Counted from the stretch's first letter, positions 45,357-54,689 are shown. The stretch: DNA of 64,000 nt from JACMLC01 sp963720235 (GCA_963720235.1 OY970389.1:1550001-1614000); one strand, 5' to 3'. Program-made: numbers and translations. The notes: a model not told the origin generated them from the letters alone.

Positions 45357-45995
45357 ATGTTAAAGAAATTGCAATCACTGGCCTGGTATTTCCAACTGGC
45401 AATCTTCGGCGGCGTCGCGCTGCTAATCTTCGGACTCTTCTGGAATTTCGTGACGAGCAGCATGCGCACAGAAACTCAGGAGATTGAAGATCAGGTCGCG
45501 GTGCTCAAGCAGCAGAACGAAGCGGCGCGCATCGCTTCGCAGCGCATCAACGAATTCCGCGCTGATTACGCGCGCAAGCAGGAAGAGTATGAAGAGTTGA
45601 AAGCTCTGCTTCCCGAACAGCGCGAGATTACAAACGTGCTTCAGAACTTGCAGGATCGCGCGCGTTCGACCCGTTTGACCTTGCGCCGCTTTTCGCCGAA
45701 GGATGATTTCACAAAAGATTTCTATAGCGGCAAGCCTGTCGAGGTCGAAGTCACGAGCAGCTTTGCCAACCTGCGCCAGTTCTATGAAGAGTTAGCCAAG
45801 ATGCAGCGCATCGTTTCAATCACGGACTTTAATATCAAGCAGACGCCCGTGCAGTCTGCCAACCGGACGATTGATGCGCAGTTCTTGCTGACGGCTTATT
45901 ACGTTTCAGCCGAAAAACTGCAACAGCAGAAACCGGCAGCCGCCCCGCAGCAGCCAGCGCCCGGCTCACAGCCAGCCGCAGAGCCTGCTAAATAA
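45357..45995 (+). CDS. pilO: Type IV pilus alignment protein PilO
   Basis: 212 residues: membrane helix (YFQLAIFGGVALLIFGLFWN), a coiled coil (about 40-90) and the PilO core (KALLPEQREITNVLQNLQDR, YEELAKMQRIVSITDFNIKQ). It forms heterodimers with PilN across the periplasm. GAAGGGAA before ATG 45357 fixes the start; the open frame reaching 45315 has no SD. Confidence 0.93.
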   Translation: MLKKLQSLAWYFQLAIFGGVALLIFGLFWNFVTSSMRTETQEIEDQVAVLKQQNEAARIASQRINEFRADYARKQEEYEELKALLPEQREITNVLQNLQDRARSTRLTLRRFSPKDDFTKDFYSGKPVEVEVTSSFANLRQFYEELAKMQRIVSITDFNIKQTPVQSANRTIDAQFLLTAYYVSAEKLQQQKPAAAPQQPAPGSQPAAEPAK

Positions 45996-46056
45996 AGTTC
46001 ATCTTCCACCTCTGACCGCAAGGGAAACTTTTGCGGCAGACTGACGAGAGCAAACT

Positions 46057-46662
46057 ATGAAGCACTACACAAATATCATTCGTTACGCAATGGTTGGTCT
46101 GGCATTGGCGAGCGCGTTTGTGATTAGCGGCGCGTCCTTGAGCGCGCACGCGCAAGAGCGCGACCCGTTTTTGAAAGCGCCTCTGCCGAAGAAGCCGAAG
46201 TATAACAAAGCGGCTCCGGTTCCTTTGACGCCGCCGACGATACAGGAGCGCGTTGATCGCTATAAAGCGCAGAAGATGGCCGCGATGAACTCGCAGCGTC
46301 CCGCGCCCAAGCCGACCATCGCTCTGCTCTTGAGCGAGATGCAGGTCACAGGCATCTTCCGCACGCCGCGCGGGTACGCGGCGATGGTCGAAGCCACGCC
46401 CATCAAGCTCTCTTATGTCATCTATCCGGGCGAGAATTTCTATGACGGCCAACTCGTCGCCATCGAAGAGAACCGTCTGGTCTTTCGCCGCGAGACGCGC
46501 TGGAGCGACGGGCGACGCGAGATGGCTGTCGAGACCAAACCGCTCAGACAGGCCAACGCTGTCGTGGATTCGATGACGGCGCAGAAGCCTGTCAAAGCTT
46601 CTCCGGTCGCAGAGACCGTGAAGTCTGACGACGAGAAGGCGAAAGCCACTGAGAAGCCTTAA
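46057..46662 (+). CDS. pilP: PilP-position protein of the type IV pilus
   Basis: 201 residues. A signal peptide (MVGLALASAFVISGASLSAH) leads to a Pro/Lys-rich linker and a small beta domain (MQVTGIFRTPRGYAAMVEAT, YPGENFYDGQLVAIEENRLV) of the PilP kind that docks on the secretin. There is no lipobox cysteine, unlike proteobacterial PilP. Named chiefly from its place between pilO and pilQ. Confidence 0.75.
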   Translation: MKHYTNIIRYAMVGLALASAFVISGASLSAHAQERDPFLKAPLPKKPKYNKAAPVPLTPPTIQERVDRYKAQKMAAMNSQRPAPKPTIALLLSEMQVTGIFRTPRGYAAMVEATPIKLSYVIYPGENFYDGQLVAIEENRLVFRRETRWSDGRREMAVETKPLRQANAVVDSMTAQKPVKASPVAETVKSDDEKAKATEKP

Positions 46663-46887
46663 AAAGTTTTCCCGTGTCTCGCGCCCACGTGGGAGCCTGA
46701 GCCCGCAAAGCGTGAGACCGTTCCTGTGCAGACGCGGCAGCGAAGTGTGCCTCAGCCTGCACCGTTAACCCAAAGCCGGGCGTTTCCGCATTGTGCGGCG
46801 CGCGCTTAAGGGATTCGCAAAAAAAGCAAACCCGACGAGCGCAGCGCGTGGCGGAAGTCGAACGGTACTTCCCCTAAGGAGGGAAAC
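46663..46887 (+). other. Structured pilP-pilQ intercistronic region
   Basis: 225 bp, very GC-rich, with multiple possible stems (GTCTCGCG against CGTGAGAC around 46678-46721; GCATTGTGC near 46788). No gene is supported. It ends with the pilQ SD (AAGGAGGG). It may carry its own promoter or RNA control element; no class recognised. Confidence 0.45.
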
Positions 46888-49068
46888 ATGCCAGTTTTGC
46901 ATCATCTTTATGCGACCACACGCAGAGGCGCGCTCGTCCTCTTCTTTGTGTGCTCATTCTCCATGCTCGCTCTGGCGGTTAGTGCCGCTGCGCCGGTTGT
47001 GACCGGCGTTCGCGCTACCATCAACGGAGCGCAAACGCTGATTACCATCTCCGGCACTGCGCCGATGGCTTACAGTGTCAAGCGGCCCGATGCGCGCACA
47101 ATCTTCGTAGAGCTTCCCGGCGTGGATGCTTCGCGTCTTTCGCCCGCTTACGATGTCACTTCGCCGCTCGTCGAAAAAGTGACTGTCGAGCGTGATTCAA
47201 AATTGACTGGCGAATCTGGCCCACGCCTGCGCGTTGTCTTGAGAGCCAACGTGCGTGACCGTTCGCAGATGTCCGACAACAATCTGGTGTTGGAGCTTTC
47301 TCCAGAAACTCCTGCGGCAGCCGCAGAGGTCAAGGAAGCTAAAGCTGCCGAGCCTGTGCCGACGCCGACGCCCGGCGTGCGCGGCATCTCTGCTTCTTCC
47401 GGCTCGAATCCGCAGAGCGCGCAGGGGCAGCAGTATGGCTCGCCCGGATTTGTCGGAGAGCCGATTAATCTTAATGTCGTCAACGCTGATATCAGAGACA
47501 TTCTCAATTACATCACAGAGCAGTACGGCGTGAATTTTGTGATTGATAGCTCTGTGGGCGCAGTGCCTGTGACGGTCAATGTCACGGACGTGCCGTGGAA
47601 TGTCGCGCTCGATGCAATCCTGCGCGCCAATCGTCTCGGCATTGATGTCAACGGAAATATCCTGCGCGTCGCGACGATTGAAGTGCTGGCGACAGAAGCC
47701 GCCGCGCAGCAGCGGATTCGTGAAGCGCAGCTTGATAACTCGCCGCTCTACACGGAGTTCATACGCCTCAACTATGCGCGGGGAGCTGGATCGCTGGCGG
47801 ATGCTGCCGGTTCAACCGGCGGTTTTGCAGGCGGCAATTTATCCGGTGCAACATCTCAAACAACCTCTGTCGCCGGACTCTCTTCTGAAGGCGCTCCGGT
47901 GGTTCTCAGTCAATCGACCAGTTCTGCCGGGAGCGGTGAGGCAGGCATCATCCCGATTATCCGTCGCCGCCTTTCCAGACGTGGAAGCGTCGAAGGCGAT
48001 GCGCGCAGCAACACGCTCATCATCACGGACGTGAGGGAAAACATAGATGCCATTCGCCAACTCGTCTTGCTGCTGGATCAGCCCGAACCGCAGGTCGAGA
48101 TTGAGGCGCGCATAGTTTTAGCCAGCCGCAGCTTCAGCCGCGACCTCGGCGTGCAGTTGAAAGCGGTGGTCTTTAATCCGAGTCGTGGCGGCGGCATCTC
48201 CATTGGAACGCTGCCGGGAAGCACTGGGCCGGGTCTCCAGCCGGGCGGTATTCCGGGCGGCATTGGCGGAACGCCACAACCGAACAACGATCTCGGAGCA
48301 GCTAACGCCAGCACGGTTATCGGCCTGACAACCGGCATTTTCGGGACGGCTCAAATCACTGCTGCGATTACTGCTGCCGAAAGCAAAGGTCAGGCGAAGG
48401 TCATCGCCAGCCCGCGCGTGACTGCGCTCAATAATCGCCCGGCGCAGATTGAGAGCGGCCAGCAAATTCCGGTCGTGACTACGCAAGGCGGCGGCGGCCT
48501 CGGTAACGGCGGCGTGGCAGTCTTCACGACCACGTTTGTCTCCGTGCCATTGCGCCTCTCGGTCACGCCTCAGATTACTGATGCAGGCACGGTCGTGTTG
48601 CGCATCGTCGCTGAGAATAATACCGTTAACACAACGCTCACGACTTTTGGCGGCACGCCGGGCATCGATACGCAACGCATGCAGACAGAAGTGCTCGTTC
48701 CAGATGGCGGAACGACGGTGGTTGGCGGAGTGCTCGCGGATACGGAGAGCGAAACGCAAAACCGCACACCCGGTATCTCAAGCATTCCAATCTTGGGCAA
48801 CCTCTTCAAGCGCAAGACCACCAATCGTCAGACGAACGAGATTCTGTTCTTCATCACACCGCGCATCTATCGCCCGGACTTTTCGGGCAACCCGACAGGT
48901 GGCACGGTTGGCACAGGCACGCGCTCGACGACGATTTTGCAGCCCGTGCCGCTCGGCAACCCTGCGAGCAATACGCTGACGCCGGTAGACCTTCAACAGC
49001 AACAGGGATTGCCGCCCATGCAGACAGCTCCTGCCACGACTGCACCGGCGACCGGAACGCGTCCCTAG
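46888..49068 (+). CDS. pilQ: Type IV pilus secretin PilQ
   Basis: 726 residues with a signal sequence, one AMIN domain (about 35-150) that binds peptidoglycan, an STN/secretin short domain (INLNVVNADIRDILNYITEQ, about 190-265), a secretin-N domain (VEGDARSNTLIITDVRENID) and the secretin barrel (about 400-665; GQAKVIASPRVTALNNRPAQ, VPDGGTTVVGGVLADT, SSIPILGNLFKRKTTN). It forms the outer-membrane pilus pore. SD AAGGAGGG. Confidence 0.95.
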   Translation: MPVLHHLYATTRRGALVLFFVCSFSMLALAVSAAAPVVTGVRATINGAQTLITISGTAPMAYSVKRPDARTIFVELPGVDASRLSPAYDVTSPLVEKVTVERDSKLTGESGPRLRVVLRANVRDRSQMSDNNLVLELSPETPAAAAEVKEAKAAEPVPTPTPGVRGISASSGSNPQSAQGQQYGSPGFVGEPINLNVVNADIRDILNYITEQYGVNFVIDSSVGAVPVTVNVTDVPWNVALDAILRANRLGIDVNGNILRVATIEVLATEAAAQQRIREAQLDNSPLYTEFIRLNYARGAGSLADAAGSTGGFAGGNLSGATSQTTSVAGLSSEGAPVVLSQSTSSAGSGEAGIIPIIRRRLSRRGSVEGDARSNTLIITDVRENIDAIRQLVLLLDQPEPQVEIEARIVLASRSFSRDLGVQLKAVVFNPSRGGGISIGTLPGSTGPGLQPGGIPGGIGGTPQPNNDLGAANASTVIGLTTGIFGTAQITAAITAAESKGQAKVIASPRVTALNNRPAQIESGQQIPVVTTQGGGGLGNGGVAVFTTTFVSVPLRLSVTPQITDAGTVVLRIVAENNTVNTTLTTFGGTPGIDTQRMQTEVLVPDGGTTVVGGVLADTESETQNRTPGISSIPILGNLFKRKTTNRQTNEILFFITPRIYRPDFSGNPTGGTVGTGTRSTTILQPVPLGNPASNTLTPVDLQQQQGLPPMQTAPATTAPATGTRP

Positions 49069-49225
49069 TTAGATGGCACAAACACAAGGCTGGTATGGAA
49101 TATGTATCTCGGCGAGATTGTTTACCGATTTGCATAAGCTGTACCAGCCTTGTATGCTGTGCAGCCTCATTTCTAAAGTCTCACCTTTGAGGCATTATCT
49201 TCAACCATCTACAATAGGAGAAAAT

Positions 49226-51451
49226 ATGACGCACAGTTCCTTCGCGCAGCGCAGGTCTTCAACTGCCTATGCTGCTCGCGCTCACACAAAGTGTGCTGCA
49301 ACCTCTAACCTCAAAGCCATGTCCTTGAGCATGCCTGCCGAAAAGCAGTCCCCCATCCAGAGTGGATTAGCAGCGCGAGTTATTCTCTCATCCCTGCTGT
49401 TCGCTCTTTGCCTGTTAGGTCTCTCTGCAACAACTTATGCCTCGTATCCCCCTTTGCGCAATGTGACCTTGACCGCCCAACAGAACGGCAATCTGGTCAA
49501 TTATCAGTACAGCGTTTTTGACCCTATCAGACAGATTACTGTGACGGGCAATTCTGGTTTCGGCTCGAACAACGGAGGGACAAGCGCGGATGGAGTAGTC
49601 GTCTGGGCCACGACCGCCATCAATGGCATGGGACAGCAATCCATCAGATTTAACGCGCGTGTTTACGATCCGAAAAGCGGTCAATGGATATTTTTTGATA
49701 CGGGCTTCGATAGCGGCAACCATAGCTTGATAACCAGCAAAGGGCTTGTGACCTGGGCCACGACGACCATCACCGGGCCGCCCGTGAGCCAGGCAACGGT
49801 AGTGCATTTTGCTCTCTATGATCCGGGTCGCGAAAGCTGGTACATGTCACAATCTTTGCCGGATAGCGGCATAGTCACAATGGAAAATGCTGATGGCATT
49901 GCCGCCTGGCGTGTCGTAACTGGCACATCTATTAAATTTCATTTCTGGACTTATGACCCACAAACGGGAGGCTGGTACGGAGGCTCTTCTCCGGTCTTCC
50001 CGGCCAGCACTGCGACAATGAGTATCGTCAATGGCTCGGTCAATTATACAGGCAGCGGCCAAAGCTATACGCAAGGTTACATGCACAGTAACACTCTCTG
50101 GAATTTTGGCCCCACACAGCCGTTCTCTTATTTTGTGCCTTCGAGCGCTTCCGGCAATGCGCCTCTGAAAGTATTGTTCTGGGATATGTCTCTGGGCGGC
50201 ACAAGCTGGGCCTGGAATTTCGGCGATGGTGGAACGAGCACTGACCGCAGTCCGCTTTATACCTTTAATACTCCTGTCGGCTCGCCTTTTACTGTGTCAC
50301 AAACCGTGACCGGCCCCGGCGGAAGCAATGTCGGCACGAGGACTGTCAGTGTCACTACACAAAACTCCATCTCCGGTAAGGTGACGAATAGAAACGGCTT
50401 CAACATCAGTGGCGTCACCATGACGCTAAGCGGTTCAGCTTCAGCAACCACGCAGACCGATGCCAACGGCAACTATGCTTTTACCAATCTGCCGAACGGT
50501 GGAAGCTACGTCGTCACGCCTTCCAAGGCCAGAACTACATTCAGTCCGGCCAGTCGTTCCTATACGAATCTATCCGGGAATGCGGGCGGCAACTTTACCA
50601 GCACGTTGAACGATGCTCGATCTGACTTTGATGGTGACAGCCACTCTGATGTAGCGGTCTTCCGTCCGAGCAATAACACCTGGTATATCTTACAAAGCTC
50701 AAACAGCACTTTATCAACGATGCAGTTTGGAGCAAGCGGCGATAAGCTTGTGCCGGGAGATTTTGACGGCGATGGCAAGACGGACATTGCAGTCTTTCGT
50801 CCAAGCACTGGCGTCTGGTATATCTGGCAAAGCTCAAACAGCACGCTCAGGTCTGAATCCTTCGGTCTGTCCGGCGATGTGCCTGTTACCGGAGATTATG
50901 ATGGCGACGAAAAAACCGATCTCGCAGTCTTTCGTCCGAGTAACAACACCTGGTACATCCTCACAAGCTCAAACATTATGTTGCAAGCTGTGAATTGGGG
51001 AGCTACGGGCGATGTAGCTGTGCCGGGAGATTATGACGGCGATGCCCGGTCTGATATAGCAGTCTGGCGTCCGAGCGACGGTTACTGGCACATCCTCAAG
51101 AGTTCTGATGGAGCAACTATCTCTCTGGCTTTCGGAGACGTTAACGATAAAGCAGTACAGTCAGACTTTGACGGAGACAACAAGACGGACATCGCAGTCT
51201 TCCGTCCAAGCAATAACACCTGGTACATCCTGCAAAGCTCGAACAGCACGTTAGCGACAATGCAATTTGGAGCGAGCGGCGACAAGCTTGCGCCGGGAGA
51301 TTTTGACGGAGACAACAAGACGGACATCGCAGTCTTTCGTCCAAGCACTGGCGTCTGGTATATCTGGCAAAGCTCGAACAGCACTTTGAGAGTTGAGTCG
51401 TTCGGGACAAGTGGAGATGCTCCTGTCCCTGCGGCCTACATTCCTGAATAG
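49226..51451 (+). CDS. Large surface protein: PKD, carboxypeptidase-regulatory-like and six VCBS repeats
   Basis: AGGAG at 49216-49220 supports ATG 49226. 741 residues: a long N-terminal region, then a hydrophobic export segment (ARVILSSLLFALCLLGLSAT), a propeller-like beta region (about 80-300; GTSADGVVVWATTAINGMGQ, KGLVTWATTTITG), a PKD domain (KVLFWDMSLGGTSWAWNFGD, around 315-385), a carboxypeptidase-regulatory-like domain (ISGKVTNRNGFNISGVTMTL), and six VCBS repeats ending FGTSGDAPVPAAYIPE. It lies between pilQ and the minor pilins, so a pilus-associated adhesin is possible. Modules 1-2 and 5-6 are almost identical at DNA level. Confidence 0.85.
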   Translation: MTHSSFAQRRSSTAYAARAHTKCAATSNLKAMSLSMPAEKQSPIQSGLAARVILSSLLFALCLLGLSATTYASYPPLRNVTLTAQQNGNLVNYQYSVFDPIRQITVTGNSGFGSNNGGTSADGVVVWATTAINGMGQQSIRFNARVYDPKSGQWIFFDTGFDSGNHSLITSKGLVTWATTTITGPPVSQATVVHFALYDPGRESWYMSQSLPDSGIVTMENADGIAAWRVVTGTSIKFHFWTYDPQTGGWYGGSSPVFPASTATMSIVNGSVNYTGSGQSYTQGYMHSNTLWNFGPTQPFSYFVPSSASGNAPLKVLFWDMSLGGTSWAWNFGDGGTSTDRSPLYTFNTPVGSPFTVSQTVTGPGGSNVGTRTVSVTTQNSISGKVTNRNGFNISGVTMTLSGSASATTQTDANGNYAFTNLPNGGSYVVTPSKARTTFSPASRSYTNLSGNAGGNFTSTLNDARSDFDGDSHSDVAVFRPSNNTWYILQSSNSTLSTMQFGASGDKLVPGDFDGDGKTDIAVFRPSTGVWYIWQSSNSTLRSESFGLSGDVPVTGDYDGDEKTDLAVFRPSNNTWYILTSSNIMLQAVNWGATGDVAVPGDYDGDARSDIAVWRPSDGYWHILKSSDGATISLAFGDVNDKAVQSDFDGDNKTDIAVFRPSNNTWYILQSSNSTLATMQFGASGDKLAPGDFDGDNKTDIAVFRPSTGVWYIWQSSNSTLRVESFGTSGDAPVPAAYIPE
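50655..51405 (+). repeat. Near-identical duplicated VCBS module pair within one gene
   Basis: About 210 bp around 50655-50865 recur at about 51195-51405 in the same frame with few differences, including identical stretches such as GGCGTCTGGTATATCTGGCA and CGGGAGATTTTGACGG. The two inner modules between them are more diverged. Confidence 0.8.
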
Positions 51452-51461
51452 GATTCCACAC

Positions 51462-51512
51462 GCAGGCGGAGCGTCTCGCGGATAACTTCGAGCCCGGAAC
51501 TGCTCCGCCTGC
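51462..51512 (+). terminator. Candidate terminator after the VCBS/PKD gene
   Basis: GCAGGCGGAGC (51462-51472) pairs with GCTCCGCCTGC (51502-51512) across a 29-nt loop, followed by TTTAA. A smaller TATATCC/GGATATA hairpin follows at about 51521-51542. Confidence 0.6.
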
Positions 51513-51561
51513 TTTAACCATATATCCGGGAAACTGGATATATGCTGATGGGGATTAACTT

Positions 51562-51927
51562 ATGTTCAAGGAACCGCTTGAAAAGATGATAGAGCGCACG
51601 GATGGATGCATCGGTGCGCTCATCATGGGTACGGACGGCATCGCTGTCGAGAAGGTTTTGACCGAAGATGGACGCGATGCCAATCTCGATGTCGCCGCCG
51701 CAGAATTTACTTCTCTGGTTCGCAACGCACAGCGAACAGGCGGCGATACAGGACTTGGAAACCTGCGCGAGTTGGTCGTGGCCTGCGATGAAACAGTGAT
51801 TGTGATGCGTCTGGTCAGTCGTGAATACTTTATCGTGCTCGCGCTCAAACCGGACGGCAATCTCGGTCGCGGTCGCTTTGAACTGCGCAAAGCCGAACTG
51901 GAACTGGCGCGCGAGTTTGCGCTCTAA
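51562..51927 (+). CDS. Roadblock/LC7-domain protein (MglB-like)
   Basis: A 121-residue single Roadblock/LC7 domain (GCIGALIMGTDGIAVEKVLT, LGNLRELVVACDETVIVMRL, YFIVLALKPDGNLGRGRFEL). Such proteins are GTPase-activating partners of MglA-like Ras GTPases that set the pole of type IV pili. No MglA is present in the window. Its position between pilus genes suggests a motility or polarity role. Confidence 0.85.
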   Translation: MFKEPLEKMIERTDGCIGALIMGTDGIAVEKVLTEDGRDANLDVAAAEFTSLVRNAQRTGGDTGLGNLRELVVACDETVIVMRLVSREYFIVLALKPDGNLGRGRFELRKAELELAREFAL

Positions 51928-51959
51928 GTAACATGAATTCGGAATAAGAAAGAGCTTTG

Positions 51960-52125
51960 TCAGCCCCGACAGGGGCGGCATGAAATAGCCCACGACGTAA
52001 GTCGTGGGTTAAGGAGCAAGAGATAAATAATCAAGTCCCGTAGGGGCGGCACAAATGGTGTCGCCCCTACGGGGCTCGGTTTGTGTGCGATGCGCGCGGC
52101 CCCGCGCTGACGCGCGGAGCTACAA
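51960..52125. repeat. Multi-hairpin CCCGTAGGGGCGGCA repeat, copy 2
   Basis: The same ordered series of hairpins as at 19617-19785 (AGGGGCGGCATGAAATAG, CCACGAC..GTCGTGGGTT, CCCGTAGGGGCGGCA with its complement, and CCCCGCGC..GCGCGG), diverged at scattered positions. It occupies the gap between the Roadblock gene and the minor pilins. Confidence 0.9.
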
Positions 52126-52360
52126 CATTTCATCTCCTGCTGCTTATCTCGAATTATTTATCCCCGCACACTCTGAAATCGGTTTCACATGGATGTAGCC
52201 GTTGGTAACAATAGCTCATCATTCCAGCCTCCGTGCAATTCCGAAAATCGTAAATTTCCTCGCATTATCGCTGATTCTTCTTACAGGAATAGCAGTTGCA
52301 GTAAGACTGCCGCCGGGTTGCTCTAACTCTGAGCAACTTGTTGAGGAAGGAACAAGACAG

Positions 52361-53018
52361 ATGACAATGTTAGCCAAATCTGAAAAAGCTGCCCGAAGCA
52401 ATCAACGGGTTGCAGTCAACAGCCAATCGGGATTCAGCCTCATCGAAGTGCTCATCGTCGTTGCCCTTATGATGATCCTGCTGGTCTTCGCAGTCTTTTC
52501 GCTGACGGGTCATAAGAGTCTTTACAAGTCAGACGACGAAACGCTGCGGATTGTGAACGTGCTGCGCGAAGCGAGCCAGCTTGCGCTCACGCAGCGTCAG
52601 CCGATGCGCGTCGAACTGGATGCGACAAACAAGACGATTCGCATTGTGGACGAAAATCTTTCGACTTCGACTGATGATAAAGAAATCCGCAAAGTTTTTC
52701 TTGAGAAGGCCGGAGTCCTTCGTGTGGATGCCGCTCCGACGGGAGTCTCAAAACCCAATCCGCCCAACTATCCGAATGCAACCTTTACCGGAACTTCTCC
52801 GAAGGTCTGGAAGGTCTGGTTCCGTAGAGACGGCACAGTGACCGACAATGCTTCCACTCCCGTCATCACCAGACTCGACTATCTATATCTGGGAGCCAAG
52901 CCCGACGGACAACGCGCAGGCGAAGGATAAGAAGCTTGTGCGCTGTATCACCATCTTCGGCACGACCGGCGGCATACGGCTCTGGAAACACAACGGCACA
53001 ACCTTTGTTGCGAACTAA
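52361..53018 (+). CDS. FimU/GspH-like minor pilin, split by a +1 frameshift
   Basis: SD AGGAAGGAA precedes ATG 52361. The class III signal is QSG-FSLIEVLIVVALMMIL with cleavage after Gly and Glu at +5. The pilin body continues (RIVNVLREASQLALTQRQPM, PKVWKVWFRRDGTV). At CCC 52901-52903 the frame moves +1; the second frame (to TAA 53018) supplies KKLVRCITIFGTTGGIRLWK and HNGTTFVAN, the expected C-terminus. The first frame alone ends at 52930. The protein would prime pilus assembly. Confidence 0.82.
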
Positions 53019-53023
53019 AGATT

Positions 53024-53551
53024 ATGAGCAGACATAAAAATCAAGAAGGCTTCTCTTACATAGATGTGCTGATTGCCATCACCATCTTGATGGTCGGCGT
53101 GCTCGCGCTCGTCGCGGCAGTGACGGCCTCTGTCATCAACTCCAGATCTGCCGAGCAGCAACTGCTTGCCAAACAGCATGCCGCCTCGACTCTTGAAGCT
53201 ATCTTCTCAGCGCGCGACATCGGAAATCTAGGTTGGGAAGCCATCGGCAACGAAGGCAGCGGCGCAGGAGTTTTCTGGACAGGTCGCCAACGCATTATGC
53301 CTGATGACGGCAACGACAATGTTCCCGCCACGGATGATGATGGAGGCACTGCCGTCCCCGGCTTTGACCGTCAGATTGTCATCACGGACATTTGCGACCC
53401 TGAGCGACCGAGCGCGAATTGCAGCCCGTCCGGCACTTATCCGGTGATGATGCGCAAGGTGGACATCACCATCTGGTATCAGGTCAACGGCGGCTGGCGA
53501 GACGAGAAAACCTCGACCATCATCACCAACTCTCTGCTCGATAATAACTAG
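53024..53551 (+). CDS. PilV/GspI-like minor pilin
   Basis: 175 residues; prepilin signal QEG-FSYIDVLIAITILMVG. Residue +5 of the mature protein is Asp rather than the near-invariant Glu. An Asp/Gly-rich beta region follows (GNDNVPATDDDGG), and the end is DITIWYQVNGGWRDEKTSTI. It starts 5 bp after the FimU-like stop read in the restored frame, an arrangement supporting that frame. Confidence 0.82.
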   Translation: MSRHKNQEGFSYIDVLIAITILMVGVLALVAAVTASVINSRSAEQQLLAKQHAASTLEAIFSARDIGNLGWEAIGNEGSGAGVFWTGRQRIMPDDGNDNVPATDDDGGTAVPGFDRQIVITDICDPERPSANCSPSGTYPVMMRKVDITIWYQVNGGWRDEKTSTIITNSLLDNN

Positions 53552-53576
53552 GAAGGCTTTTGTGGAGGACTACTTT

Positions 53577-54689
53577 ATGCAGCAGAACAAATCCGCAATA
53601 TCGCGCAGAGCTTTTGATGGCAAGCCCCGGCAGGCCGGATTCACCATCATCGAAGTGCTCATCAGCCTCACGCTCTTCCTGATTGTCTCAGCCGCCATCT
53701 ATGGCCTGCTCGAAGTCACGCGCGCCGACCGCAAGACATCTTCCTTGCGCGTAGAGACGATGCAGACCGTGCGTAATGCTCTGAACTCTGTCGGGCGCGA
53801 TACGCTCAACACGGGTTACAAATATCGCAATCTGGGCTCGTTCTTCCCGGATAATATACACAACACAGTATTTGGTTTGGCGGCTGACACCGGCTCCGCG
53901 CCGGATCGCATGATGCAGCTTCTCTCCGGCAATAATGTCAATGCCAACTCGCTCAACGGCACAGATAAAACAGACCAGATTACTTTTATCTACGGCGACG
54001 AAGCTTTTAATAGCGGGCGCACGATGATGGTCAACTGGATTGATTGCGACGGCGAGCAGCTTGTTGTCTCATGGGCTCCGGCCACAACCCCGACACCCGT
54101 GCCTCCCGTCACCAATGATCTGGTGATTATCACAGGCCAGAACTCATCTGCCATCGGAATGGTGACTAACGTGGCGAGCGGCGATCCTGCGTCGGGCAGT
54201 GTCACTTCGCCCTGCACTTACACTTCGCCGGGCAACACGCGCAGAGTCATCAGCTTTGCTAACACTGACCCGCTGCTCATCAATAAAACCGGAACCAATA
54301 ACATCATCAGAAACGTGACGGCTCCGGCCACTCTGTCGCGCGTCAAGCTGGCGACCTATCGCGTGCTCAATGACGGCACGCTGGTACGCACAGAGTACGG
54401 CAACGTGACGGGCGGCAAGCAGGATATGCCACTGGCTTATAACGTTCAGGACATGCAGATTAAGTATGTCTTGCAGGACGGAACTTTGTCTGACGACCCG
54501 GCGGCTGGCCCGGACGGAAACCTTGGCACAAATGATGACACGCCGACAAACATGCAGAATGTTCGTCAGGTGCGAATCACTATCAAGGCGCGCAGCGCGG
54601 AAAGCGATAAGCGTAACGGCAACCAGCCATACACCGTGACGCTGACCTCAACCTTCAATACGCGCAATCTGGGCTACGACGCGCAATAG
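53577..54689 (+). CDS. PilW-like minor pilin
   Basis: 370 residues; prepilin signal QAG-FTIIEVLISLTLFLIV. The soluble part contains LNSVGRDTLNTGYKYRNLGS, DQITFIYGDE and VRQVRITIKARS, consistent with PilW/GspJ. The SD GTGGAGGAC precedes ATG 53577. It is co-oriented and tightly spaced with its neighbours. Confidence 0.82.
   Translation: MQQNKSAISRRAFDGKPRQAGFTIIEVLISLTLFLIVSAAIYGLLEVTRADRKTSSLRVETMQTVRNALNSVGRDTLNTGYKYRNLGSFFPDNIHNTVFGLAADTGSAPDRMMQLLSGNNVNANSLNGTDKTDQITFIYGDEAFNSGRTMMVNWIDCDGEQLVVSWAPATTPTPVPPVTNDLVIITGQNSSAIGMVTNVASGDPASGSVTSPCTYTSPGNTRRVISFANTDPLLINKTGTNNIIRNVTAPATLSRVKLATYRVLNDGTLVRTEYGNVTGGKQDMPLAYNVQDMQIKYVLQDGTLSDDPAAGPDGNLGTNDDTPTNMQNVRQVRITIKARSAESDKRNGNQPYTVTLTSTFNTRNLGYDAQ

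Noticed and set aside
46700..46886. A second c-di-GMP riboswitch before pilQ
   Set aside because: Some stems are present but the GCAAAGCC and GGGTTGCCGA blocks are not.
50640..51405. Regularly spaced similar DNA units that could suggest a CRISPR or tandem array
   Set aside because: They are in-frame codons of VCBS repeats of about 140-bp period with coding constraint, not short repeats with unique spacers.
52202..52360. An N-terminal extension or leader protein upstream of the FimU-like pilin
   Set aside because: The prepilin signal and SD support ATG 52361; the upstream segment has no family resemblance.
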